From NCBI GenBank assembly GCA_902482615.1, contig CABTAA010000100.1:1-6305 (forward strand): a DNA stretch of 6,305 nucleotides, given 5' to 3'. Shown here one piece after another: positions 1 through 5,432 of the stretch. Below the pieces are notes generated by a model. That model ran no database searches, was not told the origin of the DNA, and was given only the letters and a program-made list of their open reading frames with translations. This stretch comes from an uncultured Collinsella sp. Its GTDB lineage: Bacteria; Actinomycetota; Coriobacteriia; Coriobacteriales; Coriobacteriaceae. Position numbers and translations under genes: made by a program. Each line of letters begins with the position of its first letter. Positions within the stretch are counted from its first letter, which is position 1.

Positions 1-248
1 AGGCACATGCAGGTGAGTTCGGTCGCCATAATGGCGCCGATGATGGCGGCGCGGACCATAAGGTCGCGGTTGATGCGGAAAGCGCGCTTGTGGAAGAGCA
101 AAAGGCAGGCCACAAAGGCGATGATGCAGCGCAGCGCAACGATGCTCGTGGCGTTCATGCTGTCCATGCCGATCTTCATGAGGGGGTACGAAAAGCCCCA
201 TGCGACGGGAACGGAAAATGAGAGCGCGATTGCTTTTTTGCGATCCAT
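1..248 (-). CDS. EamA/DMT-family transporter, N-terminal part (runs off the left edge)
   Basis: This is the first 82 codons of a gene read leftward from an ATG at 248-246. The start is supported by an AAAAGGAG Shine-Dalgarno site a few bases upstream (253-260 on the plus strand, read in reverse). The protein opens MDRKKAIALSF and then has hydrophobic segments at about residues 5-25, 37-53 and 68 onward. The pattern WGFSYPLMKIGM, followed by an ALRCIIAF segment, is typical of the first two helices of EamA-domain drug/metabolite transporters (10-helix inner-membrane carriers of metabolites, amino acids or drugs). Substrate cannot be told from this part. It is divergent from a LysR-type regulator, a common arrangement in which the regulator controls the exporter; that link is inferred. 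The rest of the gene is outside the window, so whether it is intact is unknown. Confidence 0.8.
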   Translation of the reverse strand, partial: MDRKKAIALSFSVPVAWGFSYPLMKIGMDSMNATSIVALRCIIAFVACLLLFHKRAFRINRDLMVRAAIIGAIMATELTCMC

Positions 249-328
249 GGGACTCCTTTTGTTGCAGAACGGTTTCGTAAAAAGGATTCTGCTCCCAGAT
301 GTGGATGTAGTAAAGCGAATGTATCTTC

Positions 329-347
329 AGTATGATTAAGAAATACT
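329..347. promoter_or_regulatory. Inverted repeat AGTAT-N9-ATACT, candidate LysR-type operator
   Basis: A perfect 5-bp inverted repeat with a 9-bp AT-rich spacer (GATTAAGAA) lies between the divergent transporter and regulator, 81 bp from the transporter ATG and 60 bp from the regulator ATG. LysR-type regulators usually bind dyads around T-N11-A. Here the symmetric pair is T-N13-A (331/345), while off-centre T-N11-A pairs exist at 331/343 and 333/345, so the fit is approximate. On the transporter strand a TAGTAT hexamer overlaps the site and could be a -10 element, with TTGCCA 19 bp upstream as a weak -35. On the regulator strand TTGGCA at 352-357 is a possible -35 without a good -10. The repeat is seen directly; the operator role is inferred from position. 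Confidence 0.4.
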
Positions 348-406
348 AATGTTGGCAGAAAAAGCCCTGGCAAAACGTTTTACAGCTACATCGATGTGGA
401 GGCACG

Positions 407-1273
407 ATGGCATCGCGGTATCAGATTGTTTGTATGGTGGTCGATTGCGGCAGCCTGAAACGTGCGGCGGACGAGCTGGGCTATACGCAAAGTGCGGTGA
501 GCCAGGCCGTCAAGGCGCTCGAGCGCGAGCTGGGCACCACGATTATCGAGCGCGGCAAGCAGGGCGTGTCGCTTACGCGCGACGGTAAACAATATCTGCC
601 GTACCTGCGCCAGATTGTGACCGCCGAGGCCGAGCTCGAGGGCAAGCGCCAGGAGCTGCTGGGGCTTTCGTCGACCGATATTCGCATCGCGACATTTACC
701 AACGTGAGTCGTACCGTGCTGCCGCGTGTGATTCGCGACTTTGGGGCGCTGCACCCGGGCGTACGCTTCACCCTCAAGCAGGGCGATTACACGCGCAACG
801 CTCAATGGGTGCACGATGGCGTGGTTGATTTTTGTTTTACGGCGCGCGGATTTACCGCTGGGCTCGAGAAGCGCGTGGTCTATCACGACGAGTTGGTGGC
901 ATTGTTGCCGGCCGCGCATCCGCTGGCGGCAAAGGAAAAGGTGACGCTCGCCGACCTGGCGTCCGAGCCGTTTGTGCTGCTGGATGAGGGCGAACAGAGC
1001 CTGGTGCTCGATGCATTTGCTGCGCATGGGCTGTCGCCGCACGTGACGAGCGAGGTGACCGACGACTACACCATCATGGCGATGGTGGAGGAGGGCCTGG
1101 GCGTGAGCATGCTCTACCGTCGTACTGTGGAGGGCATGCGGGCCGATATTCGCGTGCGGCCCATCGTGCACGCCCCCTCGCGCGACGTAGTGGCAGCCTG
1201 GCGCAGTTGGGACACCATGCCTATCGCCACGAGGCGCTTTATCGACTACATGAGCTCACATATTGTCAATTAA
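407..1273 (+). CDS. LysR-family transcriptional regulator
   Basis: This encodes a 288-residue DNA-binding regulator, close to the family's usual length of about 300. Residues 1-60 form the winged helix-turn-helix: the helix-turn-helix region (about 15-37) has the family signature GSLKRAADELGYTQSAVSQA, followed by the ALERELGTTIIER and LTRDG wing. Residues about 90-285 are the periplasmic-binding-protein-like effector domain, opening with DIRIATFTNVSRTVLP and containing VALLPAAHPLA (165-174) and EEGLGVSML (228-236), all typical. GGAGG at 398-402 precedes the ATG by 4 nt. The gene is divergent from an EamA-type transporter and convergent with a MATE transporter 27 bp away, so either exporter could be a target; the divergent one is likelier. 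No terminator is visible after the stop. The effector is unknown. Confidence 0.93.
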   Translation: MASRYQIVCMVVDCGSLKRAADELGYTQSAVSQAVKALERELGTTIIERGKQGVSLTRDGKQYLPYLRQIVTAEAELEGKRQELLGLSSTDIRIATFTNVSRTVLPRVIRDFGALHPGVRFTLKQGDYTRNAQWVHDGVVDFCFTARGFTAGLEKRVVYHDELVALLPAAHPLAAKEKVTLADLASEPFVLLDEGEQSLVLDAFAAHGLSPHVTSEVTDDYTIMAMVEEGLGVSMLYRRTVEGMRADIRVRPIVHAPSRDVVAAWRSWDTMPIATRRFIDYMSSHIVN

Positions 1274-1300
1274 TGACTGGCGTGGCGTTGAGTGCGGTGT

Positions 1301-2683
1301 TTAGCGGGCTGTCGCTTTGGCTTGGGTGGCGCGATAGGTGCGTGCCGGGTGGCAGAGCAATACCGCTACGACCATAAAGAACGCCGTGGTGCCCAGGCTG
1401 ATGGGGTAGACCATCATGATGTTCGCAAAGGTGCGGAAGTGCGGGAACACGCAGAACACCCAGTAGAAGCGGATGCCGCAGACGCAGATCATGGTGATGA
1501 GGGCGGGCGTGAGCGAGATACCAAAGCCGCGCAGGTAGCCCGACATGTTTTCGTAGAACATGCTAAAGGCGTACGCCGGGAAGATCGAACATACGCGGAT
1601 ATAGCCGATCGAGACGATGTTGGGATCGCTGTTGAACAGCGACAAGATCTCGCGCCCCAGACCGACAATAACGATAATCGTGGTGAGCGCGACGATACCG
1701 CCTTCGACTAGGCAGACCTTGAGCGTCTTGGTGCAACGGTCGATCTGGCGGGCACCGTGGTTTTGTCCCACAAAGGTGGTGCAAGCCTGACTAAAGCTGT
1801 TGAGCAGGTTGTAGCACACGTACTCCAGGCTCATGGCGGCGCTCGATGCCGCCATGACCTCGGTGCCCAGGCTGTTGATGGCGGACTGGATGATGATGTT
1901 GGCGACGGCAAAGACAGCGCTTTGGATGCCGGCGGGCAGGCCGATCTTAACGATGCGCTTGAGGGCGACGGGGTCGATAGCCAGGTCGCGCGGGGTGACG
2001 CGGACGACGGAGTCGGTCTTGAGCAGGCGAATAAAGAGCGTAGCGGCGCTGACGGTGTAGGCGATGGCGGTGGCGATGGCGACGCCCGCGACGCCCCAGT
2101 GGAGTACGGGGACAAAGATGAGGTCCAGGCCAATGTTGAGGACGGTGGACACGGCAAGCGCCTGCAGCGGCATGCGGGTGATGCCGACGGAGCGGAAAAT
2201 CGCGGCCTCAAAGTTGTAGAGCAAAATCGAGGGCATGCTCAGCAAAAAGACGCGTAGATAGAGTGAAGCGAGCGGCATGGTCTCGGCGGGAACGTTGAGC
2301 GCGGCGAGCATGGGCTCGGCAAAGACCTCGCCCAGCGCGATGACGACAAAGCCCACGAGCGCCATTAAAATCGAGGTATGGACGGCGCGTTTGACCATGT
2401 TCTGATCGTTGCGGCCGATGGCGTTGGCGATGACCACGTTGGAGCCAAGCGACATGCCAATAAACAGGTTGAGCATAAGACTGGTAAGCGGAACATTGGA
2501 GCCGACCGCTGCCATGGCGAGGGTTCCCTGGTCGCCCGAGAAGTTACCGATGATGACCGTGGCGATGAGGTTCGACAGCTGCTCCAAGATGCTCGTGGCG
2601 GCCACGGGGAAGGCGAACAGGGGGATATTGCGCCACAGCGAGCCGGTGGTCATGTCAATGTGCTTAGATACGGTGTCAGCCAT
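1301..2683 (-). CDS. MATE-family multidrug/sodium efflux transporter
   Basis: This encodes a 460-residue polytopic membrane protein of normal length for MATE exporters, which use a sodium or proton gradient to expel cationic drugs, toxins or metabolites. About twelve hydrophobic segments are visible in two halves. Family landmarks include FPVAATSILEQL (25-36), FRSVGITRMPLQ (163-174), VLNIGLDLIFVPV (181-193), GLPAGIQSA (248-256, the start of the second half), VGQNHGAR (305-312) and GYLRGFG (382-388). The substrate cannot be predicted. The start chosen has only GAGAG three bases upstream, a weak site; M11 is an alternative but has no better site. A TATCAT hexamer on this strand (2736-2731) is a possible -10, with no convincing -35. 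The nonamer ATATGCTCT occurs twice around the start (2682-2690 and 2700-2708). Confidence 0.93.
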   Translation of the reverse strand: MADTVSKHIDMTTGSLWRNIPLFAFPVAATSILEQLSNLIATVIIGNFSGDQGTLAMAAVGSNVPLTSLMLNLFIGMSLGSNVVIANAIGRNDQNMVKRAVHTSILMALVGFVVIALGEVFAEPMLAALNVPAETMPLASLYLRVFLLSMPSILLYNFEAAIFRSVGITRMPLQALAVSTVLNIGLDLIFVPVLHWGVAGVAIATAIAYTVSAATLFIRLLKTDSVVRVTPRDLAIDPVALKRIVKIGLPAGIQSAVFAVANIIIQSAINSLGTEVMAASSAAMSLEYVCYNLLNSFSQACTTFVGQNHGARQIDRCTKTLKVCLVEGGIVALTTIIVIVGLGREILSLFNSDPNIVSIGYIRVCSIFPAYAFSMFYENMSGYLRGFGISLTPALITMICVCGIRFYWVFCVFPHFRTFANIMMVYPISLGTTAFFMVVAVLLCHPARTYRATQAKATAR

Positions 2684-2751
2684 ATGCTCTCAATCTCTAA
2701 TATGCTCTTTCGTGCTTATTTGCGCAGATGATGATACTCCTAATGCAACCA

Positions 2752-2805
2752 GTCGGCACGTAGGGACGTTCCTTTTCTGCCGGCAGCTGGGGACACTCCT
2801 TATCT
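2752..2805. repeat. Two tandem GGGAC modules with a CTGCCGGCAG palindrome between them
   Basis: GGGACGTTCCTTTTCT at 2763-2778 is followed by GGGACACTCCTTATCT at 2790-2805, identical at 13 of 16 positions. Between them CTGCCGGCAG (2777-2786) is a perfect 10-bp palindrome. The first module can sit in the loop of a stem made by GTCGGCA (2752-2758) and TGCCGGC (2778-2784), with one G-T pair. I infer a degraded or composite cluster of a short intergenic repeat family; the same core recurs at 2822-2834 and 3729-3741. No protein is encoded. Confidence 0.6.
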
Positions 2806-2812
2806 CTTCTAA

Positions 2813-2843
2813 CTAGTCATTCAAGAACGTCCCCAATGACTAG
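2813..2843. repeat. Perfect 9-bp hairpin with a 13-nt GGGAC-type loop
   Basis: CTAGTCATT (2813-2821) and AATGACTAG (2835-2843) are exact inverted copies around a 13-nt loop. Read on the minus strand the loop is GGGGACGTTCTTG, matching the tandem modules just upstream. There is no T-run, so it is a poor intrinsic terminator. Its right arm contributes a TGAC that could serve as part of the -35 element of the downstream methyltransferase promoter. It is probably one copy of an interspersed palindromic element; the genome-wide copy number cannot be checked here. Confidence 0.75.
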
Positions 2844-2864
2844 GCGGGGAAGGCGTGCGACAAT
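2836..2864 (+). promoter_or_regulatory. Candidate extended -10 promoter for the RlmA-family gene
   Basis: TGC-GACAAT at 2856-2864 fits an extended -10 (TGn followed by a hexamer matching TATAAT at four positions). ATGACT at 2836-2841 lies 17 bp upstream and shares TGAC with the -35 consensus. It overlaps the right arm of the GGGAC hairpin, so the repeat may have supplied part of the promoter. Transcription would start near 2871, giving a leader of roughly 30 nt. This is a pattern match only. Confidence 0.4.
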
Positions 2865-2899
2865 GGTGGGCGTTGTGTTGTTCGCGCTAAGGAGTTGCC

Positions 2900-3715
2900 A
2901 TGTTGTTGTGTCCCGTTTGCCATGAGCCGTTGGTGGACGACGAGCGTGGTGCTGCATGTGCGGGCGGACACCGGTTTGACCGAGCTCGCGAGGGCTATCT
3001 ATATCTACTACGTTCGTCCAAGAGCGGCGACTCCATGGGCGATCCCAAGTCGCAGGCACGCAGCCGTCGTGACTTTTTGAACCGTGGATACTATGCGCCG
3101 TTGCGCGATGCGATGGTTGAGCTGGTGCGCAAGCAGGTGTCTGGGCGCGCCGCGTTTACGAAAGATCCCATGACGCTGCTCGATATTTGCTGCGGTGAGG
3201 GCTACTACACCAGCGCCATGGGCGCGGTGCCGGGCGTGGATGCTTACGGTTTCGACTTGGGCAAAGAGATGGTTCGCCTGGCCGCCAAGCGCGGCGATGC
3301 GACCTATTTTGTGGCCAACATGAAGGATATCCCCGTGGCCGATGGCGCCTTCGATATGGCGACCGAGCTCTTTGCTCCCTTTAACGAGCGCGAGTTTGCC
3401 CGCGTGCTGGCGCCCGAGGGCTCGCTCTACACCGTCGTGCCGGGCGCTCGTCATCTCTTTGGGCTTAAGGAGGTGCTCTACGACACACCGTACCTTAACG
3501 ATGAGAAGCTGCCGAAGACCACCGAGCTCGAGTTAGTCGGAATGCAGCGGGTGTCTGCGAACATTACGCTTCAGACCCAGGCCGACATCGAAGCGGTGTT
3601 CCAGATGACGCCGTACTACTACCGCACACGCCCTGCCGACAAAGAGCGCCTGGCAAATTTGGACACGCTCCAAACCGATATCGACTTCATCATCGCCGAG
3701 TACCGCCACAGCTAA
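2900..3715 (+). CDS. rlmA: RlmA-family 23S rRNA (guanine-N1)-methyltransferase
   Basis: This encodes a 271-residue SAM-dependent enzyme that methylates N1 of a guanine in 23S rRNA hairpin 35 in the peptide exit tunnel. RlmA(I) acts on G745, while the Gram-positive RlmA(II)/TlrB branch acts on G748. The N-terminus has a zinc finger C4-x2-C7-x12-C20-x3-H24, then FDRAREGYLYLL and a GDSMGDPKSQARSRRDFL stretch typical of the family. The Rossmann domain starts with LLDICCGEGYYT (93-104, SAM motif I), FD at 118-119, VANMKDIPV (138-146) and ELFAPFNEREFARVL (156-170); PGARHLFGLKEVLY (181-194) is another family hallmark. AAGGAG at 2889-2894 sits 5 nt before the ATG. The organism suggests the G748 branch, which in TlrB can add to tylosin resistance; target position and resistance are inferences. 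Confidence 0.9.
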   Translation: MLLCPVCHEPLVDDERGAACAGGHRFDRAREGYLYLLRSSKSGDSMGDPKSQARSRRDFLNRGYYAPLRDAMVELVRKQVSGRAAFTKDPMTLLDICCGEGYYTSAMGAVPGVDAYGFDLGKEMVRLAAKRGDATYFVANMKDIPVADGAFDMATELFAPFNEREFARVLAPEGSLYTVVPGARHLFGLKEVLYDTPYLNDEKLPKTTELELVGMQRVSANITLQTQADIEAVFQMTPYYYRTRPADKERLANLDTLQTDIDFIIAEYRHS

Positions 3716-3716
3716 C

Positions 3717-3753
3717 AACCTGCCAAAAAGGGACAGGTTTATTTTGGTAGGTT
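3717..3753. repeat. 12-bp hairpin with a 13-nt GGGAC-type loop
   Basis: AACCTGCCAAAA (3717-3728) pairs with TTTTGGTAGGTT (3742-3753) with a single G-T wobble. The 13-nt loop is AGGGACAGGTTTA. Loop length and GGGAC core match the hairpin at 2813-2843 although the stems are unrelated. A competing six-pair stem exists between AACCTG (3717-3722) and CAGGTT (3734-3739). The element begins one base after the stop codon of the methyltransferase gene. AGGTTTATTTTGG is followed by a near-repeat AGGTTTTATTTGGG, suggesting a second half-unit. It is followed by the main terminator, so it is unlikely to be the terminator itself. Confidence 0.7.
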
Positions 3754-3769
3754 TTATTTGGGCAAACGT

Positions 3770-3807
3770 AAAGGGCCGACCGCGGAGATGCGCGATCGGC
3801 CCTTTTT
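3770..3807. terminator. Strong rho-independent terminator, probably two-way
   Basis: AAAGGGCCGA (3770-3779) pairs with TCGGCCCTTT (3796-3805), then a C/A mismatch and an inner CGCG/CGCG stem around a 6-nt loop (3785-3790). The plus strand continues TTTTT to 3807. On the minus strand the stem is followed by TTTACGTTTG, which is weaker but usable. It lies between two convergent genes: the RlmA-family gene ends 55 bp to the left and the membrane-protein gene ends 37 bp to the right. Confidence 0.88.
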
Positions 3808-3843
3808 AGTTGCTTGGCTGCAGAGGTTATGAGAAGCGAGCGC

Positions 3844-4245
3844 TTACAGGCGGTCCTTGTTCTCGGCCTTAACGGCGTGTGCCTGCTGGACAAAGAACAG
3901 GTCGTACACCACGATGACAAAGGCGCCAAAGTTGATGGCGTCGCCGCCAAACGCGGGAAGCGTGAGCACCGCTTGGGCAAGCGTGGCGACCGCGGCAACA
4001 ATACCGAGCTTAAACGCGCCGTCCACCTGCGAAGGCTTGTTGGCGCCCTTGATACCGGCGACGCCTGCGGCAAGGTCGACGAGACCCTTGGCGATAAGCA
4101 CGACCGCTGCGAGCGTGGCGTACGAACCGTACGTGGAATCGAGACCGCCCGTGGCGATACCGACGCCGGCGGTGACGAGGCTGGCGATGCCCAAAACAAA
4201 GTAGATGAGAGCAAGGATTTTGAGAGTCTTGCGAGTGAAGCTCAT
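3844..4245 (-). CDS. Small four-helix membrane protein, function unknown
   Basis: This is a 133-residue protein on the minus strand. I chose the ATG at 4245-4243 because AAAGGA ends 6 nt upstream; the frame stays open 23 codons further, but that extension has no ribosome site and a non-membrane composition. After a basic MSFTRKTLK start there are four hydrophobic segments at about 10-33, 42-66, 77-98 and 104-122, and a charged tail (KAENKDRL). Small G/A residues dominate the helices and acidic residues are few. There is no catalytic motif or metal-binding cluster. I do not recognise the family; it resembles small uncharacterised integral membrane proteins of Coriobacteriia, but that is an impression. 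It stands alone: its 3' end faces a shared terminator and its upstream region contains an inverted repeat with a possible TTGAAC -35 element. Confidence 0.82.
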   Translation of the reverse strand: MSFTRKTLKILALIYFVLGIASLVTAGVGIATGGLDSTYGSYATLAAVVLIAKGLVDLAAGVAGIKGANKPSQVDGAFKLGIVAAVATLAQAVLTLPAFGGDAINFGAFVIVVYDLFFVQQAHAVKAENKDRL

Positions 4246-4319
4246 GGCTGGTCCTTTCGATACGAGTACGCCAACTTGGCGCACCCAATGTACTGCACAT
4301 ATGGTGAAGCACATTGTAG

Positions 4320-4345
4320 TTCAACGCGGCGATGCATGCGTTGAA
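4320..4345. repeat. Perfect inverted repeat TTCAACGC-N10-GCGTTGAA, candidate operator
   Basis: TTCAACGC (4320-4327) and GCGTTGAA (4338-4345) are exact inverted copies separated by 10 bp that themselves contain ATGCAT. It lies 75 bp upstream of the four-helix protein start and about 128 bp before the small single-helix gene, in a 227-bp gap between these divergent genes. On the minus strand TTGAAC (4325-4320) is a plausible -35 lying in the repeat, with only a weak -10 (TATGTG) 17 bp on. An operator is likelier than a terminator because there is no T-run and no gene ends here. The rest of the gap (4346-4461) shows no further convincing structure. Confidence 0.5.
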
Positions 4346-4472
4346 AGCGTCTCTTGCCTGCACGGTCCAACCTTTCAAAAAGGAAAGCCAGCTGTAAGGC
4401 AAATCGATGGCAGCTCATGTGCGGCGCTGCGATGATGAGGCCGTAACAAGGGGCTGGACTCAAGGAGGAGCC

Positions 4473-4616
4473 ATGATGTACGGAGCAAGGCAAGTGCGTG
4501 AGCCGCGGTCGTTGGGAAGGCACATGGGTGATTCCGTGATCGCTGCCGTGTGCACGGGATTGATGGCGGTGCTTTGCATTGGGATGCTGTGGGCCATGTC
4601 GCATGTGGGACAATAG
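4473..4616 (+). CDS. Small single-helix membrane protein, 47 residues, unknown function
   Basis: This short gene is easily missed but has the best ribosome-binding site in the window: AAGGAGG at 4462-4468. It is 4 nt before the first ATG (4473) and 7 nt before a second in-frame ATG (4476), which may be the true start. The product opens MMYGARQVREPRSLGRHMGD, a basic soluble stretch, then has one membrane helix at about residues 20-41 (rich in V, A, L, M, C) and ends SHVGQ. The positive N-terminus predicts an N-in orientation with a very short outer tail. An ATG at 4407 would lengthen the frame but lacks a ribosome site. RsmJ starts 63 bp downstream on the same strand with no terminator between, so co-transcription is possible. 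No family recognised. Confidence 0.6.
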   Translation: MMYGARQVREPRSLGRHMGDSVIAAVCTGLMAVLCIGMLWAMSHVGQ

Positions 4617-4679
4617 CGGACGGTGGGGTGCCGACACAAACGGCTCTCACGTATTCGTTTTGCTTGCTAAGGAGTACCC

Positions 4680-5384
4680 ATGGGCGTAGTCGATCCCTTT
4701 TCTGTTGCTCGGGCCGCGGGGCTTGAGCTGGCCGGGAAGTCCGAGGGACTCACGCTCACCGACGGCACGATGGAGCTGCGCGCCGATTTCACCCGCATGC
4801 ATCCGCGGCTCAAGCAGGGCCGTTTGCAGCAAGAGCTGCTGGTAAAGGCTGCGCGCGCAAAAGGCGTCGAGTGCCCATGGGCGATTGATGCCACGGCAGG
4901 CTTTGGCGAGGATTCGCTGCTGTTGGCGGCCGCGGGCTTTACCGTCGATCTGTATGAGCAGGATTGCGTGATTGCGGCACTCCTCAAGGATGCTTTGGAT
5001 CGCGCGGCAGATGATCCGGCGCTTGCGACAGCCGTGGCGCGCATGCGCTTACATGCGGGCGAGGACAGCATTGCCGGCCTTCGCCATACAGCTGAGCTGA
5101 TCGGGCAGAGCGAGCTCACCGCTCCCGACGTGGTGTATCTGGACCCCATGTTTCCCGGGCGCACCAAGAGCGCGGCGGTTAAAAAGAAGTTCCAACTCTT
5201 GCATCATCTGGAACAGCCGTGCGCCGATGAGGAGACGCTGGTCGAAGCTGCGCTTGCGGTGCATCCGCGCAAGGTGGTTATCAAGCGGCCGGTGAAGGGG
5301 CCGTTGCTTGCCGGCGTTAAGCCGAGCTATCAACTTGCGGGCAAGGCAGTTCGTTACGATGTTTTAGTGCCGCCGCGCCCGTAA
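4680..5384 (+). CDS. rsmJ: RsmJ, 16S rRNA (guanine-N2)-methyltransferase
   Basis: This encodes a 234-residue class I SAM-dependent methyltransferase that in E. coli (YhiQ/RsmJ) makes m2G1516 in helix 45 region of 16S rRNA. Visible family features are an N-terminal LTLTDGTMELRADF (24-37), the substrate-side HPRLKQGRLQQELLVKAA (41-58), SAM motif I IDATAGFGEDSLLLA (69-83), an acidic residue at E93 within YEQDCVIAALL, the catalytic-type motif VVYLDPMFPGRTKSAAVKK (151-169) and KVVIKRP (198-204). Length and order match the family, with a shorter N-terminus than the 250-residue E. coli protein. AAGGAG at 4669-4674 lies 5 nt before the ATG. It may share a transcript with the small membrane-protein gene upstream. 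RsmJ is best known from proteobacteria, so its occurrence here is mildly notable. Confidence 0.92.
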   Translation: MGVVDPFSVARAAGLELAGKSEGLTLTDGTMELRADFTRMHPRLKQGRLQQELLVKAARAKGVECPWAIDATAGFGEDSLLLAAAGFTVDLYEQDCVIAALLKDALDRAADDPALATAVARMRLHAGEDSIAGLRHTAELIGQSELTAPDVVYLDPMFPGRTKSAAVKKKFQLLHHLEQPCADEETLVEAALAVHPRKVVIKRPVKGPLLAGVKPSYQLAGKAVRYDVLVPPRP

Positions 5385-5399
5385 CTTGCGTGCGATTAC

Positions 5400-5418
5400 C
5401 GGCGCTCCGTCAGTGCCG
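5400..5418. terminator. Weak stem-loop between convergent rsmJ and the zinc-ribbon gene
   Basis: CGGCGCT (5400-5406) can pair with AGTGCCG (5412-5418) with one G-T pair around a 5-nt loop. It is the only hairpin in the 48-bp gap between the two stop codons. No T-run follows on either strand, so it would be an inefficient intrinsic terminator. Confidence 0.3.
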
Positions 5419-5432
5419 TGCCGATGTGGGGT

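Noticed and set aside
7..339. 110-codon plus-strand open frame at the left edge
   Set aside because: It is antisense to the EamA-type transporter, whose ribosome site and family motifs are clear.
386..1171. Long open frame (261 codons) on the minus strand
   Set aside because: It is fully antisense to the LysR-type gene, rich in H, R and Q as expected of a GC-rich shadow frame, and has no ribosome site.
1265..1277. GTCA-ATTAA-TGAC dyad at the end of the LysR-type gene as a terminator
   Set aside because: It has only a 4-bp stem, is AT-rich, and no T-run follows.
1757..2257. 166-codon plus-strand open frame
   Set aside because: It is antisense to the MATE gene; its D/G/A/V-rich, low-hydrophobicity composition is the typical mirror of membrane-protein codons.
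2684..2899. Riboswitch or structured leader upstream of the RlmA-family gene
   Set aside because: The structure seen is explained by short repeat modules; the likely leader is only about 30 nt and no known riboswitch core was recognised.
4246..4314. N-terminal extension of the four-helix membrane protein to an ATG at 4314
   Set aside because: The downstream ATG at 4245 has AAAGGA at ideal spacing, while the extension has no ribosome site and would run through the likely promoter region.
3814..4344. 176-codon plus-strand open frame over the four-helix protein
   Set aside because: It covers a terminator end and the antisense of a well-supported gene, and lacks a ribosome site.
4242..4650. Minus-strand open frames across the 4246-4650 region
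   Set aside because: They are H/P/S-rich, have no ribosome sites, and overlap a better plus-strand small gene.
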